Shown in pieces: positions 37,884-47,456 of a stretch of 64,000 bases of DNA. The notes under the pieces are model-generated. The model did not search any database. It saw nothing but the letters and a program-made list of their open reading frames with translations, and was not told the origin of the DNA. The stretch is from the NCBI RefSeq assembly GCF_029814175.1, contig NZ_CP122312.1, positions 2,418,001 to 2,482,000 on the forward strand, written 5' to 3'. The position numbers and the translations under genes are program-made. This DNA comes from Halospeciosus flavus (lineage in GTDB: Archaea; Halobacteriota; Halobacteria; Halobacteriales; Halobacteriaceae). Position 1 is the first letter of the stretch, and each line of letters opens with the position of its first letter.

Positions 37884-39374
37884 ATGACGAACAACGGACC
37901 GCCGGACGGTCGACGAACGGACGGGCGAAGCTTCGAGGTAGACATCGACGACGTCCTCGACGACGAGGACGAGGACGACGGTGACGGCCTCTTCGACGAT
38001 CTGCTCAGCGGCGAGCCGATCTTCGAGAACAAGGAGGTACTCCGTCCGTCGTACACGCCGCACGAACTCCCGCACCGCAACGAGCAGATCAACAACATGG
38101 CGACCATCCTCGTCGCCGCACTCCGGGGTGAGACGCCCTCGAACATCCTCATCTACGGGAAGACCGGGACGGGGAAGACGGCCTCGGCGAAGTTCGTCTC
38201 CCAGGAACTGGAGAAGACCTCCCGGAAGTACGACGTCCCCTGCGAGGTCGAGTACATCAACTGCGAGGTGACCGACACGCAGTACCGCGTGCTCGCGCAA
38301 CTCGCGAACAAGTTCATCGACCAGAACCGGGCGTACGTCGACGAGCGCGTCGACGAACTCGAAGACCTGCACACCGCCGCCCGGGACGACCGCGCCGCCC
38401 TCGACGACACCGAGTTCGACTCGCCGCGGGAGGTCCAGAACCGTATCGACTCCCGCCTCGACGACAAGGAGGACATGGAGGAGGTCCCGATGACCGGGTG
38501 GCCGACCGACCGCGTCTACTCGACGTTCTTCGACGCCGTCGACTACGTCGAGCGCGTGGCCGTCATCATGCTCGACGAGATCGACAAACTCGTCGAGAAG
38601 TCCGGCGACGACACCCTCTACAACCTCTCGCGGATGAACTCCGAACTCGACAACTCCCGCGTGTCGATCATCGGCATCTCGAACGACCTGAAGTTCACCG
38701 ACTTCCTCGACCCGCGCGTGAAGTCGAGTCTCGGCGAGGAGGAGATCGTCTTCCCGCCCTACGACGCCAACCAACTGCGGGACATCCTCCAGCACCGCTC
38801 CGACACGGCGTTCAAGGAGGGTGCCCTCTCCGACGACGTCCTCCCGCTGTGTGCGGCGTTCGCCGCCCAGGAACACGGCGACGCCCGTCGTGCGCTCGAC
38901 CTGCTCCGGACCGCGGGCGAACTCGCCGAGCGCGACCAGGCCGACACCGTCGACGAGGAACACGTCCGCCACGCCCAGGACAAGATCGAACTCGACCGCG
39001 TCGTCGAGGTGGTCCGCACCCTCCCGACGCAGTCGAAACTCGTCCTCTACGCCATCATGACCCTGGAGAAACACGGGGTCCACAACATCAACACCGGCGA
39101 GGTGTACAACATCTACAAGCGTCTCTGCGACGAGATCGACGCGGACGTCCTCACCCAGCGGCGCGTCACCGACCTCATCTCCGAACTCGACATGCTCGGT
39201 ATCGTCAACGCGGTCGTCGTCTCGAAGGGGCGCTACGGCCGCACGAAGGAGATCAACCTCTCGGTCCCCATCGAGGAGACCGAGACGGTCCTCCAGGCCG
39301 ACTCGCGACTCGGGGACATCGAGAACGTCACGCCGTTCGTGCAGGCCCGCTTCGACGGCGACGGGAAGGACTGA
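37884..39374 (+). CDS. orc1: Orc1/Cdc6 origin-binding replication initiator
   Basis: 496 residues. AAA+ ATPase: Walker A GKTGTGKT (92-99), Walker B VIMLDEIDKL, sensor 1 IGISND, sensor 2 within HGDARRALDLLRTAGE. A C-terminal winged helix (from about 395, TLPTQSKLVLYAIMTLEKHG) recognises ORB DNA. The acidic N-terminus (residues 18-40) is a halophilic extension. The start ATG 37884 is favoured because upstream codons run through the origin repeats. Adjacent to oriC1 and the oap operon, it should be the main initiator for this origin. Confidence 0.95.
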   Translation: MTNNGPPDGRRTDGRSFEVDIDDVLDDEDEDDGDGLFDDLLSGEPIFENKEVLRPSYTPHELPHRNEQINNMATILVAALRGETPSNILIYGKTGTGKTASAKFVSQELEKTSRKYDVPCEVEYINCEVTDTQYRVLAQLANKFIDQNRAYVDERVDELEDLHTAARDDRAALDDTEFDSPREVQNRIDSRLDDKEDMEEVPMTGWPTDRVYSTFFDAVDYVERVAVIMLDEIDKLVEKSGDDTLYNLSRMNSELDNSRVSIIGISNDLKFTDFLDPRVKSSLGEEEIVFPPYDANQLRDILQHRSDTAFKEGALSDDVLPLCAAFAAQEHGDARRALDLLRTAGELAERDQADTVDEEHVRHAQDKIELDRVVEVVRTLPTQSKLVLYAIMTLEKHGVHNINTGEVYNIYKRLCDEIDADVLTQRRVTDLISELDMLGIVNAVVVSKGRYGRTKEINLSVPIEETETVLQADSRLGDIENVTPFVQARFDGDGKD

Positions 39375-39386
39375 CCGGAGAAGCCG

Positions 39387-40073
39387 CTACACCGCGGTCG
39401 GCACCGGGACGACCGCCGACCCCGAGACCACGAGGCGGACCCACCCGAGCCACGGGATGCGGAACTCGGCGGTCCCGCGGACCCACTCCTCTTTCACGGG
39501 CCGACTGATACCCCACACCTGGTCGTAGAGGGGATTCGCGTCGCCCTTCGTGATGAACCCGCTGTTCGGCGCCGGGCAGTTGGGGAGTTCCTTACAGTTG
39601 TCCCAGTTCGGCTGGAGGTAGTCCTCGTCGGCCTCGTCGTACCAGTTCTCCCCCTCTTGGACGTAGAATCTGGCCCGGTGGATGACCGGTGTCGCCCGTT
39701 CGGAGCCGTCGGGTTCGTAGACGACGACGTCACCGTAACTGTGGAACTTCCGGTACCCGACTTCCTTCCCGTGCTGGTAGGTCACGACGCCGGTGTCGGC
39801 GTGTGCCGCCTCGGGCGGGAAGCGGTCTTCTTCCATCACGAAGACGAGGTCACCCTTCTCCAAGTGTGGGTTCATGCTCCCACTCTCGACGGCGACGAGC
39901 GGGGGCCAGAGGCCGCTGACGGCGAACAACAGCAGCCCGACCATCGCGACCACGAGGGCACTGCTCACCGTCTCCCGGACGAACACGACCGCGGTGTCGT
40001 CGGAGCGGAGGAACCACCGGACGGCGGCGCGGGGGCCCGAGCGTGGGTCAGGGACGTCGTCGCCAGAACTCAT
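39387..40073 (-). CDS. sec11: signal peptidase I (archaeal/ER type, Sec11-like)
   Basis: 228 residues. After one membrane helix (about 38-58) comes the catalytic Ser66 in VESGSMNPHLEKGDLVFV; the general base is a His (TPVIHRARFYV), as in archaeal and ER peptidases rather than the bacterial Lys, and GDANPLYD supplies the Asp. It cleaves Sec signal peptides outside the membrane. A second hydrophobic stretch ends the protein. ATG 40073 is preferred; a GTG at 40079 would add two residues. It is convergent with orc1, 12 bases apart. Confidence 0.88.
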   Translation of the reverse strand: MSSGDDVPDPRSGPRAAVRWFLRSDDTAVVFVRETVSSALVVAMVGLLLFAVSGLWPPLVAVESGSMNPHLEKGDLVFVMEEDRFPPEAAHADTGVVTYQHGKEVGYRKFHSYGDVVVYEPDGSERATPVIHRARFYVQEGENWYDEADEDYLQPNWDNCKELPNCPAPNSGFITKGDANPLYDQVWGISRPVKEEWVRGTAEFRIPWLGWVRLVVSGSAVVPVPTAV

Positions 40074-40201
40074 CGTCACGTGATAAGCCGAAAGCCCGTT
40101 TCAACCTTCTGGGTCCGTCGTCCGTGTGGATCGACGAGCGGACGAACCCGTCTCGACACAGATCACGAGGTCTCACTCGCCCCGCTCGTGAGACCGCCAC
40201 G

Positions 40202-40207
40202 CTTTTG
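40202..40207 (+). promoter_or_regulatory. TATA-like element of polD1
   Basis: CTTTTG, 26-31 bases before the GTG at 40233, supports that start and a leaderless message. Confidence 0.35.
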
Positions 40208-40232
40208 CTCCGTCTGACCCTGTTGAGTGAAC

Positions 40233-41825
40233 GTGCCGCTCTCGGAACCCGTCCGGGTCGTCCGCGAACTCACGAGCCACGGCTACAACGCCGACCGGGA
40301 GGCCGTGACGCTGCTCGCGGACGCGCCGGACCCGGACGCCGCCGTCGCGCGCGCGGTCGAGACCGCCCCCGACGACGTGCTGACGCTCACTGCCGAGCAC
40401 GTCCGGGAGGCGCTCGACGACATCCACGATGCGGACGGCGCCGACACTGACACTCCATCCGACACTGCCTCCTCTCCCGACACCGACGCCCCGCCAGACA
40501 CCGACGACCTCGATACCACAGTTTCGTCTGGAGACGAAACGACCGGTAATCCGACGAGGATGACCACCTCTCCAGCGGAAACGAAGGGGGACTCGTTCGA
40601 CCGGACGGTCGACGAGGCGCTCCGGGAGGTCGACATCGCGGGCGACATCACCGGCCGCAGCACGGGGACCGGCGAGTACGAGGACTTCGTCGCCGTGTTC
40701 CGCGACCGCTACGAACGCCTCTCGAAGAAACTCCGCGGGCGCGTCAACCACCGGCCGACGGACGCCCTCGAACAGATGTCCGGGGGTAACGACGCGGCCG
40801 TCGTCGGGATGGTCAACGACATCCGTTCGACCGCCAGCGGCCACTGGCTCGTCGAACTGGAGGACACGAACGGGACGTTCCCCGCGCTCGTGATGAAGGA
40901 CCGGGACATCGCCGAACTCGTCGACGAGATGCTCCTCGACGAGGTGGTCGCCGTCGAGGGGTCGCTCTCCTCCGACGGCGGCATCATCTTCGCCGACAAC
41001 ATCCACTTCCCGGACGTCCCACGGAACCACCAGGTGAACACGGCCGACCGCCACGTCCAGGCCGCGCTCGTCTCCGACGTCCACGTCGGCAGCCAGGAGT
41101 TCGCTGGCGAGGCGTGGTCGCGCTTCACCTCGTGGCTCCACACGCGGGAGGCCGAACACGTCGAGTACCTCCTCATCGCGGGCGACATGGTCGAGGGCGT
41201 CGGCGTCTACCCCGACCAGGACGAGGAACTCGACATCGTCGACATCTACGAGCAGTACGAGGCGTTCTCCGAGCGCCTGAAGGAGGTCCCCGGCGACGTG
41301 GAGATCGTCCTCATCCCCGGTAACCACGACGCCGTCCGCCTCGCCGAACCCCAACCCGGCTTCGACGAGAAACTCCGGGACATCATGGACGTCCACGACC
41401 CACACATCTCGGGCAACCCCTCGACAGTGACGGTCGAGGGCGTCGACGTCCTCATGTACCACGGCGTCTCCATCGACGAGATGGTCGCCGAACTCCCCGA
41501 GGACAAGGCGAGTTACGAGAAGCCCCACCGCGCGATGTACCAACTCCTCAAGAAGCGCCACGTCGCCCCGCAGTTCGGCGGCCACATGCGCGTCGCGCCC
41601 GAGGAGAAGGACTACCTCGTCATCGACGACGTCCCCGACGTCTTCCACACCGGCCACGTCCACAAACTCGGCATCGGCACCTACCACAACGTCCGGTGTA
41701 TCAACTCCGGTTGCTGGCAGAAACAGACCGACTTCCAGAAGTCCGTCAACATCCAACCGGACGTCGCGACCGCGCCCATCCTCGACCTCGATACACTCGA
41801 AGTCACGGTCCGGAAGTTCGAGTGA
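40233..41825 (+). CDS. polD1: DNA polymerase D small subunit DP1
   Basis: 530 residues. DP1 is the Mre11-like proofreading 3'-5' exonuclease subunit of PolD. All phosphoesterase motifs are present: SDVHVGS, AGDMVEGVGVYP, IPGNHDAVR, MYHGVS and GHVHKLG, so the nuclease should be active. Before it lies an OB-fold region (about 185-265) and an N-terminal helical domain joined by a Thr/Asp-rich linker (68-120). GTG 40233 (MPLSEPVRVVRELT) fits family N-termini better than the GTG two codons upstream. It pairs with the DP2 gene at the other end of the window, about 39 kb away. Confidence 0.93.
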   Translation: MPLSEPVRVVRELTSHGYNADREAVTLLADAPDPDAAVARAVETAPDDVLTLTAEHVREALDDIHDADGADTDTPSDTASSPDTDAPPDTDDLDTTVSSGDETTGNPTRMTTSPAETKGDSFDRTVDEALREVDIAGDITGRSTGTGEYEDFVAVFRDRYERLSKKLRGRVNHRPTDALEQMSGGNDAAVVGMVNDIRSTASGHWLVELEDTNGTFPALVMKDRDIAELVDEMLLDEVVAVEGSLSSDGGIIFADNIHFPDVPRNHQVNTADRHVQAALVSDVHVGSQEFAGEAWSRFTSWLHTREAEHVEYLLIAGDMVEGVGVYPDQDEELDIVDIYEQYEAFSERLKEVPGDVEIVLIPGNHDAVRLAEPQPGFDEKLRDIMDVHDPHISGNPSTVTVEGVDVLMYHGVSIDEMVAELPEDKASYEKPHRAMYQLLKKRHVAPQFGGHMRVAPEEKDYLVIDDVPDVFHTGHVHKLGIGTYHNVRCINSGCWQKQTDFQKSVNIQPDVATAPILDLDTLEVTVRKFE

Positions 41826-41840
41826 TTCGCTCCGCTCGCG

Positions 41841-42233
41841 CTACGCCGGGTCCCAGCGGTACTTGCGGGTCTCTTCGCCCTCGAAGCGGGGGCCGTTCTC
41901 GCGCGCCTCGAACCCCAGCGTTTCCACTGCACGACGGGTCTCCTCGTCGGACTCGGGGACGACGACCTCGACGGGGAGGTCCTCGCTGCGGGCGAGTCCG
42001 CGGGGTTCGTCGAGGAGGTCGTCGAACGACGCTTCGTCGCCGGCGAGGCGGGTGACGTGGATGGCGCCGTTGTAGGTGTCGTAGGCGGCGAATCCGACGA
42101 TTTCGTCGTCGGCGTCCTCGGCCGCGACGCGGACCCGTCGCTCGCGGAGGAGTCGGTCGGCCGCGGCACGAGGCAGGTCGGCGAGGTCGGCCATCGCGGG
42201 GGCGTCCTCGTCGACGGCGTCACGGACGTACAT
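41841..42233 (-). CDS. GNAT-like acetyltransferase domain protein
   Basis: 130 residues. MYVRDAVDEDAPAMADLADL at the N-terminus, an EIVGFAAYD strand and a C-terminal half (EVVVPESDEETRRAVETLGF) follow the GNAT beta-alpha order. The acetyl-CoA pyrophosphate loop (Q/RxxGxG/A) is not recognisable, so activity is uncertain. It ends RKYRWDPA. I started it at ATG 42233. Convergent with polD1. Confidence 0.6.
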   Translation of the reverse strand: MYVRDAVDEDAPAMADLADLPRAAADRLLRERRVRVAAEDADDEIVGFAAYDTYNGAIHVTRLAGDEASFDDLLDEPRGLARSEDLPVEVVVPESDEETRRAVETLGFEARENGPRFEGEETRKYRWDPA

Positions 42234-42337
42234 GGTGTGTGAGACGTCGCGACACCGGAAAAAACTGCGGGTGACGACCACCCCAAGTATCCCCTCGGAT
42301 GGCAGCAGTTATCTACGCCCCTCGACTACCCACACCC

Positions 42338-42385
42338 ATGACTACGGATAGCACGACGAGTCGCCGGGTGATGGGATGCGAGTAG
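42338..42385 (+). CDS. 15-codon Thr-rich upstream ORF overlapping ask
   Basis: ATG ACT ACG GAT AGC ACG ACG and so on, giving MTTDSTTSRRVMGCE, stop TAG at 42383-42385. Four of 15 residues are Thr and the ORF overlaps the aspartate kinase start by 10 bases in another frame. A TATA-like GTTATCTAC lies about 25-30 bases upstream of its ATG, so a leaderless transcript could begin here. It may be chance. Confidence 0.25.
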   Translation: MTTDSTTSRRVMGCE

Positions 42386-43560
42386 TTGCGAAGTTCGGCG
42401 GAACGAGTCTGGGGAGCGGCGACCGCATCGAGCGGGCCGCCGACTCCGTCGCGGACGTCGTCGCGGAGGGCAACGAGATCGCCGTCGTCGCCTCCGCGAT
42501 GGGGAGTACGACCGACGAACTCCTCGACTCCATCACGTTCGAGGCCGCGGAGTCCGACCGCGCGGAGATCGTCTCGATGGGCGAGCGGACCTCCGTCCGG
42601 ATGCTGAAGGCCGCCCTCGAATCTCGCGGCGTCGACGCCGTCTTCGTCGAACCGGGCCACCCCGACTGGCCGGTCGTCACGAACGAGCGCGGCGAGGTCG
42701 ACGTCGAAGAGACCCAGAAGCGCGCCGAGGCGCTCGCGGAGAAGATGGACGGCGTCGTCCCCGTCATCACGGGCTTCCTCGCCGAGGACCACGACGGCAA
42801 CGTCACGACGCTCGGCCGCGGTGGCTCCGACACGACGGCGGTCATGCTCGGTCGTTACATGGACGCCGACGAGGTCGTCATCGTCACCGACGTCGAGGGC
42901 ATCATGACCGGCGACCCCCACGTCGTCGAGGGTGCGCGGAACGTCGGCGAGATCACCGTCGACGAACTCCGGAACCTCTCCTTCCGCGGCGCCGAGGTCG
43001 TCGCCCCCTCCGCGCTCTCCTACAAGGAGGAGGACCTGGAGGTTCGCGTCGTCCACTACCAGCACGGCGACCTCCTCTCCGGCGGCACCCGCATCGAGGG
43101 CAAGTTCGAGAACATGATCGACATGCGGGACACCTCGCTGGCGTGTCTCACCGTCGCCGGCCGGGCCATCCGCAACCAACCGGGCATCGTCTCGAAACTC
43201 TCGACGGCGCTCGCCGACGCCGGCATCAACCTCGACGCCATCGCCTCGGGGATGGACTCCGTGACGGTCTACGTCGAGGAGGACCGCGCCGAAGAGGCCG
43301 AGAACGTCCTCCACGCCGAGGTCATCGAGGACGAGACCCTCTCGTCGGTGACGGTCACCGACGGCATCGCGGTCATCCGCGTCCTCGGCGGGGAACTCCC
43401 CAACCGACCCGGCGTCATCCAGGAAATCGTCAACCCACTCGCGGACGCCCGCATCAAAATCGTCGACCTCATCACCTCCGCGACGTCCGTCGCGGTGTTC
43501 GTCGACTGGGACGACCGCGAGGAGGCCCTCGACATCGTCCAGGACCACTTCGAGGACTGA
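42376..43560 (+). CDS. ask: aspartate kinase
   Basis: 394 residues, first step of the Lys/Thr/Met pathway, phosphorylating Asp. The kinase domain opens KFGGTSLGSGDRIERAADSV. GRGGSDTTAVMLGRYMDADE and VTDVEGIMTGDPHVVEGA are typical. Two C-terminal ACT domains (about 255-320 and 330-394) give feedback control. Whether it senses Thr or Lys cannot be told. ATG 42376 is the first good start and begins at the family N-terminus. Confidence 0.93.
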   Translation: MRVVAKFGGTSLGSGDRIERAADSVADVVAEGNEIAVVASAMGSTTDELLDSITFEAAESDRAEIVSMGERTSVRMLKAALESRGVDAVFVEPGHPDWPVVTNERGEVDVEETQKRAEALAEKMDGVVPVITGFLAEDHDGNVTTLGRGGSDTTAVMLGRYMDADEVVIVTDVEGIMTGDPHVVEGARNVGEITVDELRNLSFRGAEVVAPSALSYKEEDLEVRVVHYQHGDLLSGGTRIEGKFENMIDMRDTSLACLTVAGRAIRNQPGIVSKLSTALADAGINLDAIASGMDSVTVYVEEDRAEEAENVLHAEVIEDETLSSVTVTDGIAVIRVLGGELPNRPGVIQEIVNPLADARIKIVDLITSATSVAVFVDWDDREEALDIVQDHFED

Positions 43561-43607
43561 GTACCCCGACCGAAACGTTCACGGATTGACGTATCGACAC
43601 GGCGTGT

Positions 43608-44093
43608 ATGCCCTCCACACGCACTCACACACGCCCCAGTCGCGGTGACACCGACGTCGTGGGCGCTCGCATCGGTGCGCAAGTCGTCGACATCGTCCTG
43701 ATGACCGTCCAGGTCTTCGCAATCACGTTCGTCCTCTCCGCACTCACCGGGAGTTCGGACCCACGACCGTTCTTCTTCCTCTCGTTGCTCACGCTCCCGC
43801 TCTACGGTGGACTCCTCGAAGGCTACTGGGACGGACAGACGGTCGGAAAACGGCTCTTCGGCATCCGCGTCGTCGACGAGTCCGGCCGGGATTGTTCGGT
43901 CGCCCAGGCCTTCGGGCGCAACGCGCCGGCGGTCGTCATGCCGGGGTGGCTCGCCTACCTCGTCGCCCTCGCGTCGATGGCCGCCAGCGACCGTCGCCAG
44001 CGCCTCTTCGACCGCTTCGTCGGGACCGTCGTCGTCCGGGCGACGGACTTCCGTGGAGACTCCTCTCCGGGGACCGCCCACGAGTACCGGTAG
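43608..44093 (+). CDS. RDD family membrane protein
   Basis: 161 residues with three hydrophobic helices. RIGAQVVDIVLMTVQVFAIT carries the Arg and Asp of the RDD family, and YWDGQTVGKRLFGIRVVDES is the conserved loop. A third helix leads to SDRRQRLFDRFVGTVVV. RDD proteins are thought to be transporters, some acting as Na+/H+ exchangers; here the role is unknown. The N-terminal 15 residues are polar and Thr/Arg-rich. Confidence 0.85.
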   Translation: MPSTRTHTRPSRGDTDVVGARIGAQVVDIVLMTVQVFAITFVLSALTGSSDPRPFFFLSLLTLPLYGGLLEGYWDGQTVGKRLFGIRVVDESGRDCSVAQAFGRNAPAVVMPGWLAYLVALASMAASDRRQRLFDRFVGTVVVRATDFRGDSSPGTAHEYR

Positions 44094-44095
44094 CG

Positions 44096-44374
44096 TTACA
44101 CTCTCTCGTCCGGGTCGTACCGGTCGGCCATCCGCGTCGCCTCCGTCGCGTAGCGCTCGCGGTCCGTCTCGTCTTCGACTTCGCGGAGGTCGTCGCGGTC
44201 CGCCTCGCGGGCGGCCGTCGGGTCCGGCGCGTTCATCGACTGCTGGCGTTCGAGCACCCACTCGCCGTCGGTCGTCGCGTAGGTGAGACTCAACATCCCC
44301 TTGTCGGTGTACTCGCGGTGGACGAACCAGACCTGAACCGTCTCGCTCTCACTCTCGTCGTCGTCGGCGCTCAT
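44096..44374 (-). CDS. conserved haloarchaeal hypothetical protein (92 aa)
   Basis: 92 acidic residues. It has a strand-rich core, VQVWFVHREYTDKGMLSLTY then TDGEWVLERQQS, and a charged helical tail (AREADRDDLREVEDETDRER). The core looks like a single beta sheet that could bind a partner or nucleic acid. I recognise no family. It sits convergent to the RDD gene, 2 bases apart. Confidence 0.65.
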   Translation of the reverse strand: MSADDDESESETVQVWFVHREYTDKGMLSLTYATTDGEWVLERQQSMNAPDPTAAREADRDDLREVEDETDRERYATEATRMADRYDPDERV

Positions 44375-44462
44375 GTCCCGACCTTCGGACGGCGGCGGTT
44401 TGTAGGTTTCCGGTGTGGGACGACCGCGCAGTTGAAACGGGCGGGTCCACTACTCGACGGCG

Positions 44463-46202
44463 ATGGACGCGAGCGGCGTGCGCGAGCGGGCGAGCGACTT
44501 TCCACGGGAACCGGGGGTCTACCAGTTCCTCACCGACGAGGGGCAGGTCCTCTACGTCGGGAAGGCCGTGGACCTCCGCGACCGGGTGCGCTCGTACGCC
44601 GACCCGCGCTCCGAACGCATCCGCCAGATGGTGCGCCGGGCGGAGGACCTCGACTTCGCCGTCACGGACACCGAGACGCAGGCGCTCCTCCTCGAAGCGA
44701 ACCTCATCAAGCGCCACCAGCCACGCTACAACGTCCGCCTGAAGGACGACAAGTCCTACCCGCTCGTCCAACTCACGGACCACGACTTCCCGCGCGTCGA
44801 GGTGACCCGCGACCCCGACGAGGGCGCGACGGCCTACGGGCCCTACACCGACGTCGGCCGGGTCGAGACGGTCGTGAAGGCGCTCCGCGAGACCTACGGG
44901 GTTCGGGGCTGTTCGGACCACAAGTTCCAGAATCGCGACCGACCGTGTCTCGACCACGACATCGGTCTCTGTAGTGCGCCCTGCACCGCCGAGATCGACG
45001 TCGAGAGCTACGTCGCGGACGTCGAGTCGGTGAAACGCTTCTTCGAGGGCGAGACCGGTGTCCTCGCGGACCCGCTCGAACGCGAGATGGAGCGGGCCGC
45101 CCAGGACCAGGAGTTCGAGCGCGCGGCGAACCTCCGCGACCGCCTCGACGCGGTCCGCGCCTTCCACGGGGGCGGCGGTGAGGCCGTCGCCGGACAGAGC
45201 GGCGAGCGCCACGTCGACGTCCTCGGCGTGGCCGTCGAAGGCGACAGCGCGACCGTCGCCCGCCTCAACAGCGAGGGCGGCCAACTCGTCGAGCGCGACC
45301 AGCACCACCTCTCCGCACCCGAGGGCGAGGACCGCGTCGCCGAGGTGCTCGGGGCGTTCGTCCCGCAGTACTACGCCGAACGCGACCTGCCCGACGCCCT
45401 GCTCCTCCCCGAACACCCGGACGACGCGGACCTCGACGCCTGGCTCGACGCCGAGGGCGTGGCCGTCCGCGTCCCCGGCGCGGGCCGCGAGGCGAAACTC
45501 GTCGACCTCGCACTCAAGAACGCCCACCGACGCGCTGGCGGTGGCGACGGCACGGGCGCGCTCGCGGACGCGCTCGGCCTCGACGCCCGCCCCACCCGCA
45601 TCGAGGGCTTCGACGTGAGCCACGCGCAGGGGAAGGCCGTCGTCGGCAGCGACGTCACGTTCGTCGACGGCGCACCCGCGAAGGGCGACTACCGCCGGAA
45701 GAAACTCGGCGAGGAGAACGACGACTACGCCAACATGCGCCGCCTCGTCGCCTGGCGCGCGACGCGGGCCGTCGAGGGCCGCGACGACCGCCCCGACCCG
45801 GACCTCCTGCTCGTCGACGGCGGCCAGGGCCAACTCGACGCCGCCCGCGACGCGCTCGACGACGCCGGTTGGGACGTCCCCGCCGTCGCGCTCGCCAAAC
45901 AGGAGGAAGTCGTCGTCACACCCCACACCACGTACGACTGGCCGGACGACGCGCCCCACCTCCACCTCCTCCAGCGCGTCCGCGACGAGGCCCACCGCTT
46001 CGCCGTCCAGTACCACCAGAGCCTCCGGGACGACGTCTCGACGGCGCTCGACGAGGTGCCGGGGGTCGGGCCGGAACTCCGCAAGCGCCTCCTCCGGCGC
46101 TTCGGAAGCGTCGACGGCGTCCGCGACGCCTCCGCCGAGGAACTCCGCTCGGTCGACGGTGTCGGCGCGGAGACGGCCGACACGCTCGCACGCCACCTCT
46201 GA
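44463..46202 (+). CDS. uvrC: excinuclease ABC subunit UvrC
   Basis: 579 residues. UvrC makes both incisions in nucleotide excision repair. Order: GIY-YIG nuclease ([20 protein letters not shown]), a Cys cluster ([13 protein letters not shown]), UVR domain that binds UvrB (about 200-235), RNase H-like 5' nuclease ([34 protein letters not shown]), and C-terminal helix-hairpin-helix pairs ([26 protein letters not shown]). uvrB lies 3.4 kb downstream on the other strand; uvrA is not in the window. Confidence 0.95.
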   Translation: MDASGVRERASDFPREPGVYQFLTDEGQVLYVGKAVDLRDRVRSYADPRSERIRQMVRRAEDLDFAVTDTETQALLLEANLIKRHQPRYNVRLKDDKSYPLVQLTDHDFPRVEVTRDPDEGATAYGPYTDVGRVETVVKALRETYGVRGCSDHKFQNRDRPCLDHDIGLCSAPCTAEIDVESYVADVESVKRFFEGETGVLADPLEREMERAAQDQEFERAANLRDRLDAVRAFHGGGGEAVAGQSGERHVDVLGVAVEGDSATVARLNSEGGQLVERDQHHLSAPEGEDRVAEVLGAFVPQYYAERDLPDALLLPEHPDDADLDAWLDAEGVAVRVPGAGREAKLVDLALKNAHRRAGGGDGTGALADALGLDARPTRIEGFDVSHAQGKAVVGSDVTFVDGAPAKGDYRRKKLGEENDDYANMRRLVAWRATRAVEGRDDRPDPDLLLVDGGQGQLDAARDALDDAGWDVPAVALAKQEEVVVTPHTTYDWPDDAPHLHLLQRVRDEAHRFAVQYHQSLRDDVSTALDEVPGVGPELRKRLLRRFGSVDGVRDASAEELRSVDGVGAETADTLARHL

Positions 46203-46234
46203 CCCTGCCGACTCGGACCGGTCGGCGCGCGTAC

Positions 46235-46241
46235 CTTTATA
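46235..46241 (+). promoter_or_regulatory. TATA box of the SPFH gene
   Basis: CTTTATA, 25-31 bases before ATG 46266. A GGAGGT abuts the ATG with no spacer, so it cannot act as an ordinary Shine-Dalgarno site for this start. Confidence 0.5.
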
Positions 46242-46265
46242 CCCGAAGCCGAACGATTCGGAGGT

Positions 46266-47456
46266 ATGGATTCGACGGGGCGACGGCTCTTCCGTGAACT
46301 CGGGCGGGCGAGCACGAGCGTCGGCACTCGCTCCGACGGACGGAGCCAGTCCGAGGCCGCGGCCGGCGACACGACCGGGTTCGGCACGCTCCACTGGCTG
46401 TTCGTCGCCCTGCTCGTCGTCGCCGTCGCGCTCGCGGTGTTCGTCTCCGTCTGGTACGCGGTCGGCGTCCTCCTGCTCGCGCTCGCAATCGTGACCGTCG
46501 CGAGTTCCGTACAAATCGTCCAGGCGTACGAACGTCGCCCTTACACGGTGTTCGGAGCGTTCCGCGGGATGCTCGGCCCCGGTCTCCGGTTCGTCCCGCC
46601 GTTCGTCTCGAAGAGCTACGTCTACGACGTCCGGACGCGGACGCTCGACGTCCCGACGCAGGAGGCCATCACCGAGGACAACTCCCCCGTCCGGGCGAAC
46701 GCCGTCGTCTACATCCGGGTCGTGAACGCCGAACGGGCCTTCCTCGAAGTCGAGGACTACGAGACGGCCGTCCTCAACCTCGCACAGACCACCCTCCGGG
46801 CGGTCATCGGCGACATGGAACTCGACGAGACGCTCTCCCGGCGCACCGAGATCAACCGCCGCATCCACGAGGAACTCGACGAACCGACCGACGCGTGGGG
46901 CATCCGCGTCGAGGGCGTCGAGGTCCGCGAGGTGATGCCCAGCGACGTCGTCAAGAGCGCGATGGAACGCCAGGCGTCCGCCGAGCGCACCCGACGCGCG
47001 ATGATCCTCGAAGCCCAGGGCGAGCGCCAGTCGGCTATCGAGCGTGCCCGCGGCGAGAAGCAAGCGGCCATCGTCCGCGCGCAAGGGTCGAAACAGGCGC
47101 AGGTCCTCGAAGCCCAGGGCGACGCCGTCGCGACGGTCCTCCGCGCCCGCGCCGCCGAAGCGATGGGGGAACGCGCCGTCATCGAGCGCGGCATGGAGAG
47201 TCTGGAACGCATCGGGCAGAGTCCGTCGACGACGTTCGTCCTCCCGCAGGAACTCACCTCGCTGCTCGGGCGCTACGGGAAGCACCTCTCGGGGAGCGAC
47301 GTCGGTGGCGGGGGCGCGGGTGGCGGTGGCCTCCGGAGTCGCGACTTCGACGCGGAGACCGTCGAGTGGCTCGGGCTAGACGAGATCGACGACCTGGTCT
47401 CCGAGGTCGTCGACGACGAACGGAGCGAAGTCGAGATCGAAGTCGAGGAGCCCTAG
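46266..47456 (+). CDS. SPFH/Band 7 membrane protein (stomatin-like)
   Basis: 396 residues. A soluble N-terminus of about 45 residues precedes a paired hydrophobic hairpin (about 40-78), then the SPFH domain (QIVQAYERRPYTVFGAFRGM through VRVEGVEVREV-like sequence). A long coiled-coil of RQAS/GERQSAIERARGEKQAAIVRAQ repeats (about 235-310) follows, then a Gly-rich linker and an acidic tail. Stomatin-like proteins form ring oligomers scaffolding membrane proteases or channels. Usually an NfeD partner gene is adjacent; none is seen. The stop overlaps the convergent neighbour by 4 bases. Confidence 0.9.
   Translation: MDSTGRRLFRELGRASTSVGTRSDGRSQSEAAAGDTTGFGTLHWLFVALLVVAVALAVFVSVWYAVGVLLLALAIVTVASSVQIVQAYERRPYTVFGAFRGMLGPGLRFVPPFVSKSYVYDVRTRTLDVPTQEAITEDNSPVRANAVVYIRVVNAERAFLEVEDYETAVLNLAQTTLRAVIGDMELDETLSRRTEINRRIHEELDEPTDAWGIRVEGVEVREVMPSDVVKSAMERQASAERTRRAMILEAQGERQSAIERARGEKQAAIVRAQGSKQAQVLEAQGDAVATVLRARAAEAMGERAVIERGMESLERIGQSPSTTFVLPQELTSLLGRYGKHLSGSDVGGGGAGGGGLRSRDFDAETVEWLGLDEIDDLVSEVVDDERSEVEIEVEEP

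Noticed and set aside
44349..47285. A 978-codon frame opposite uvrC and the SPFH gene
   Set aside because: It crosses two well-supported genes and an intergenic promoter; an antisense artefact of codon bias.
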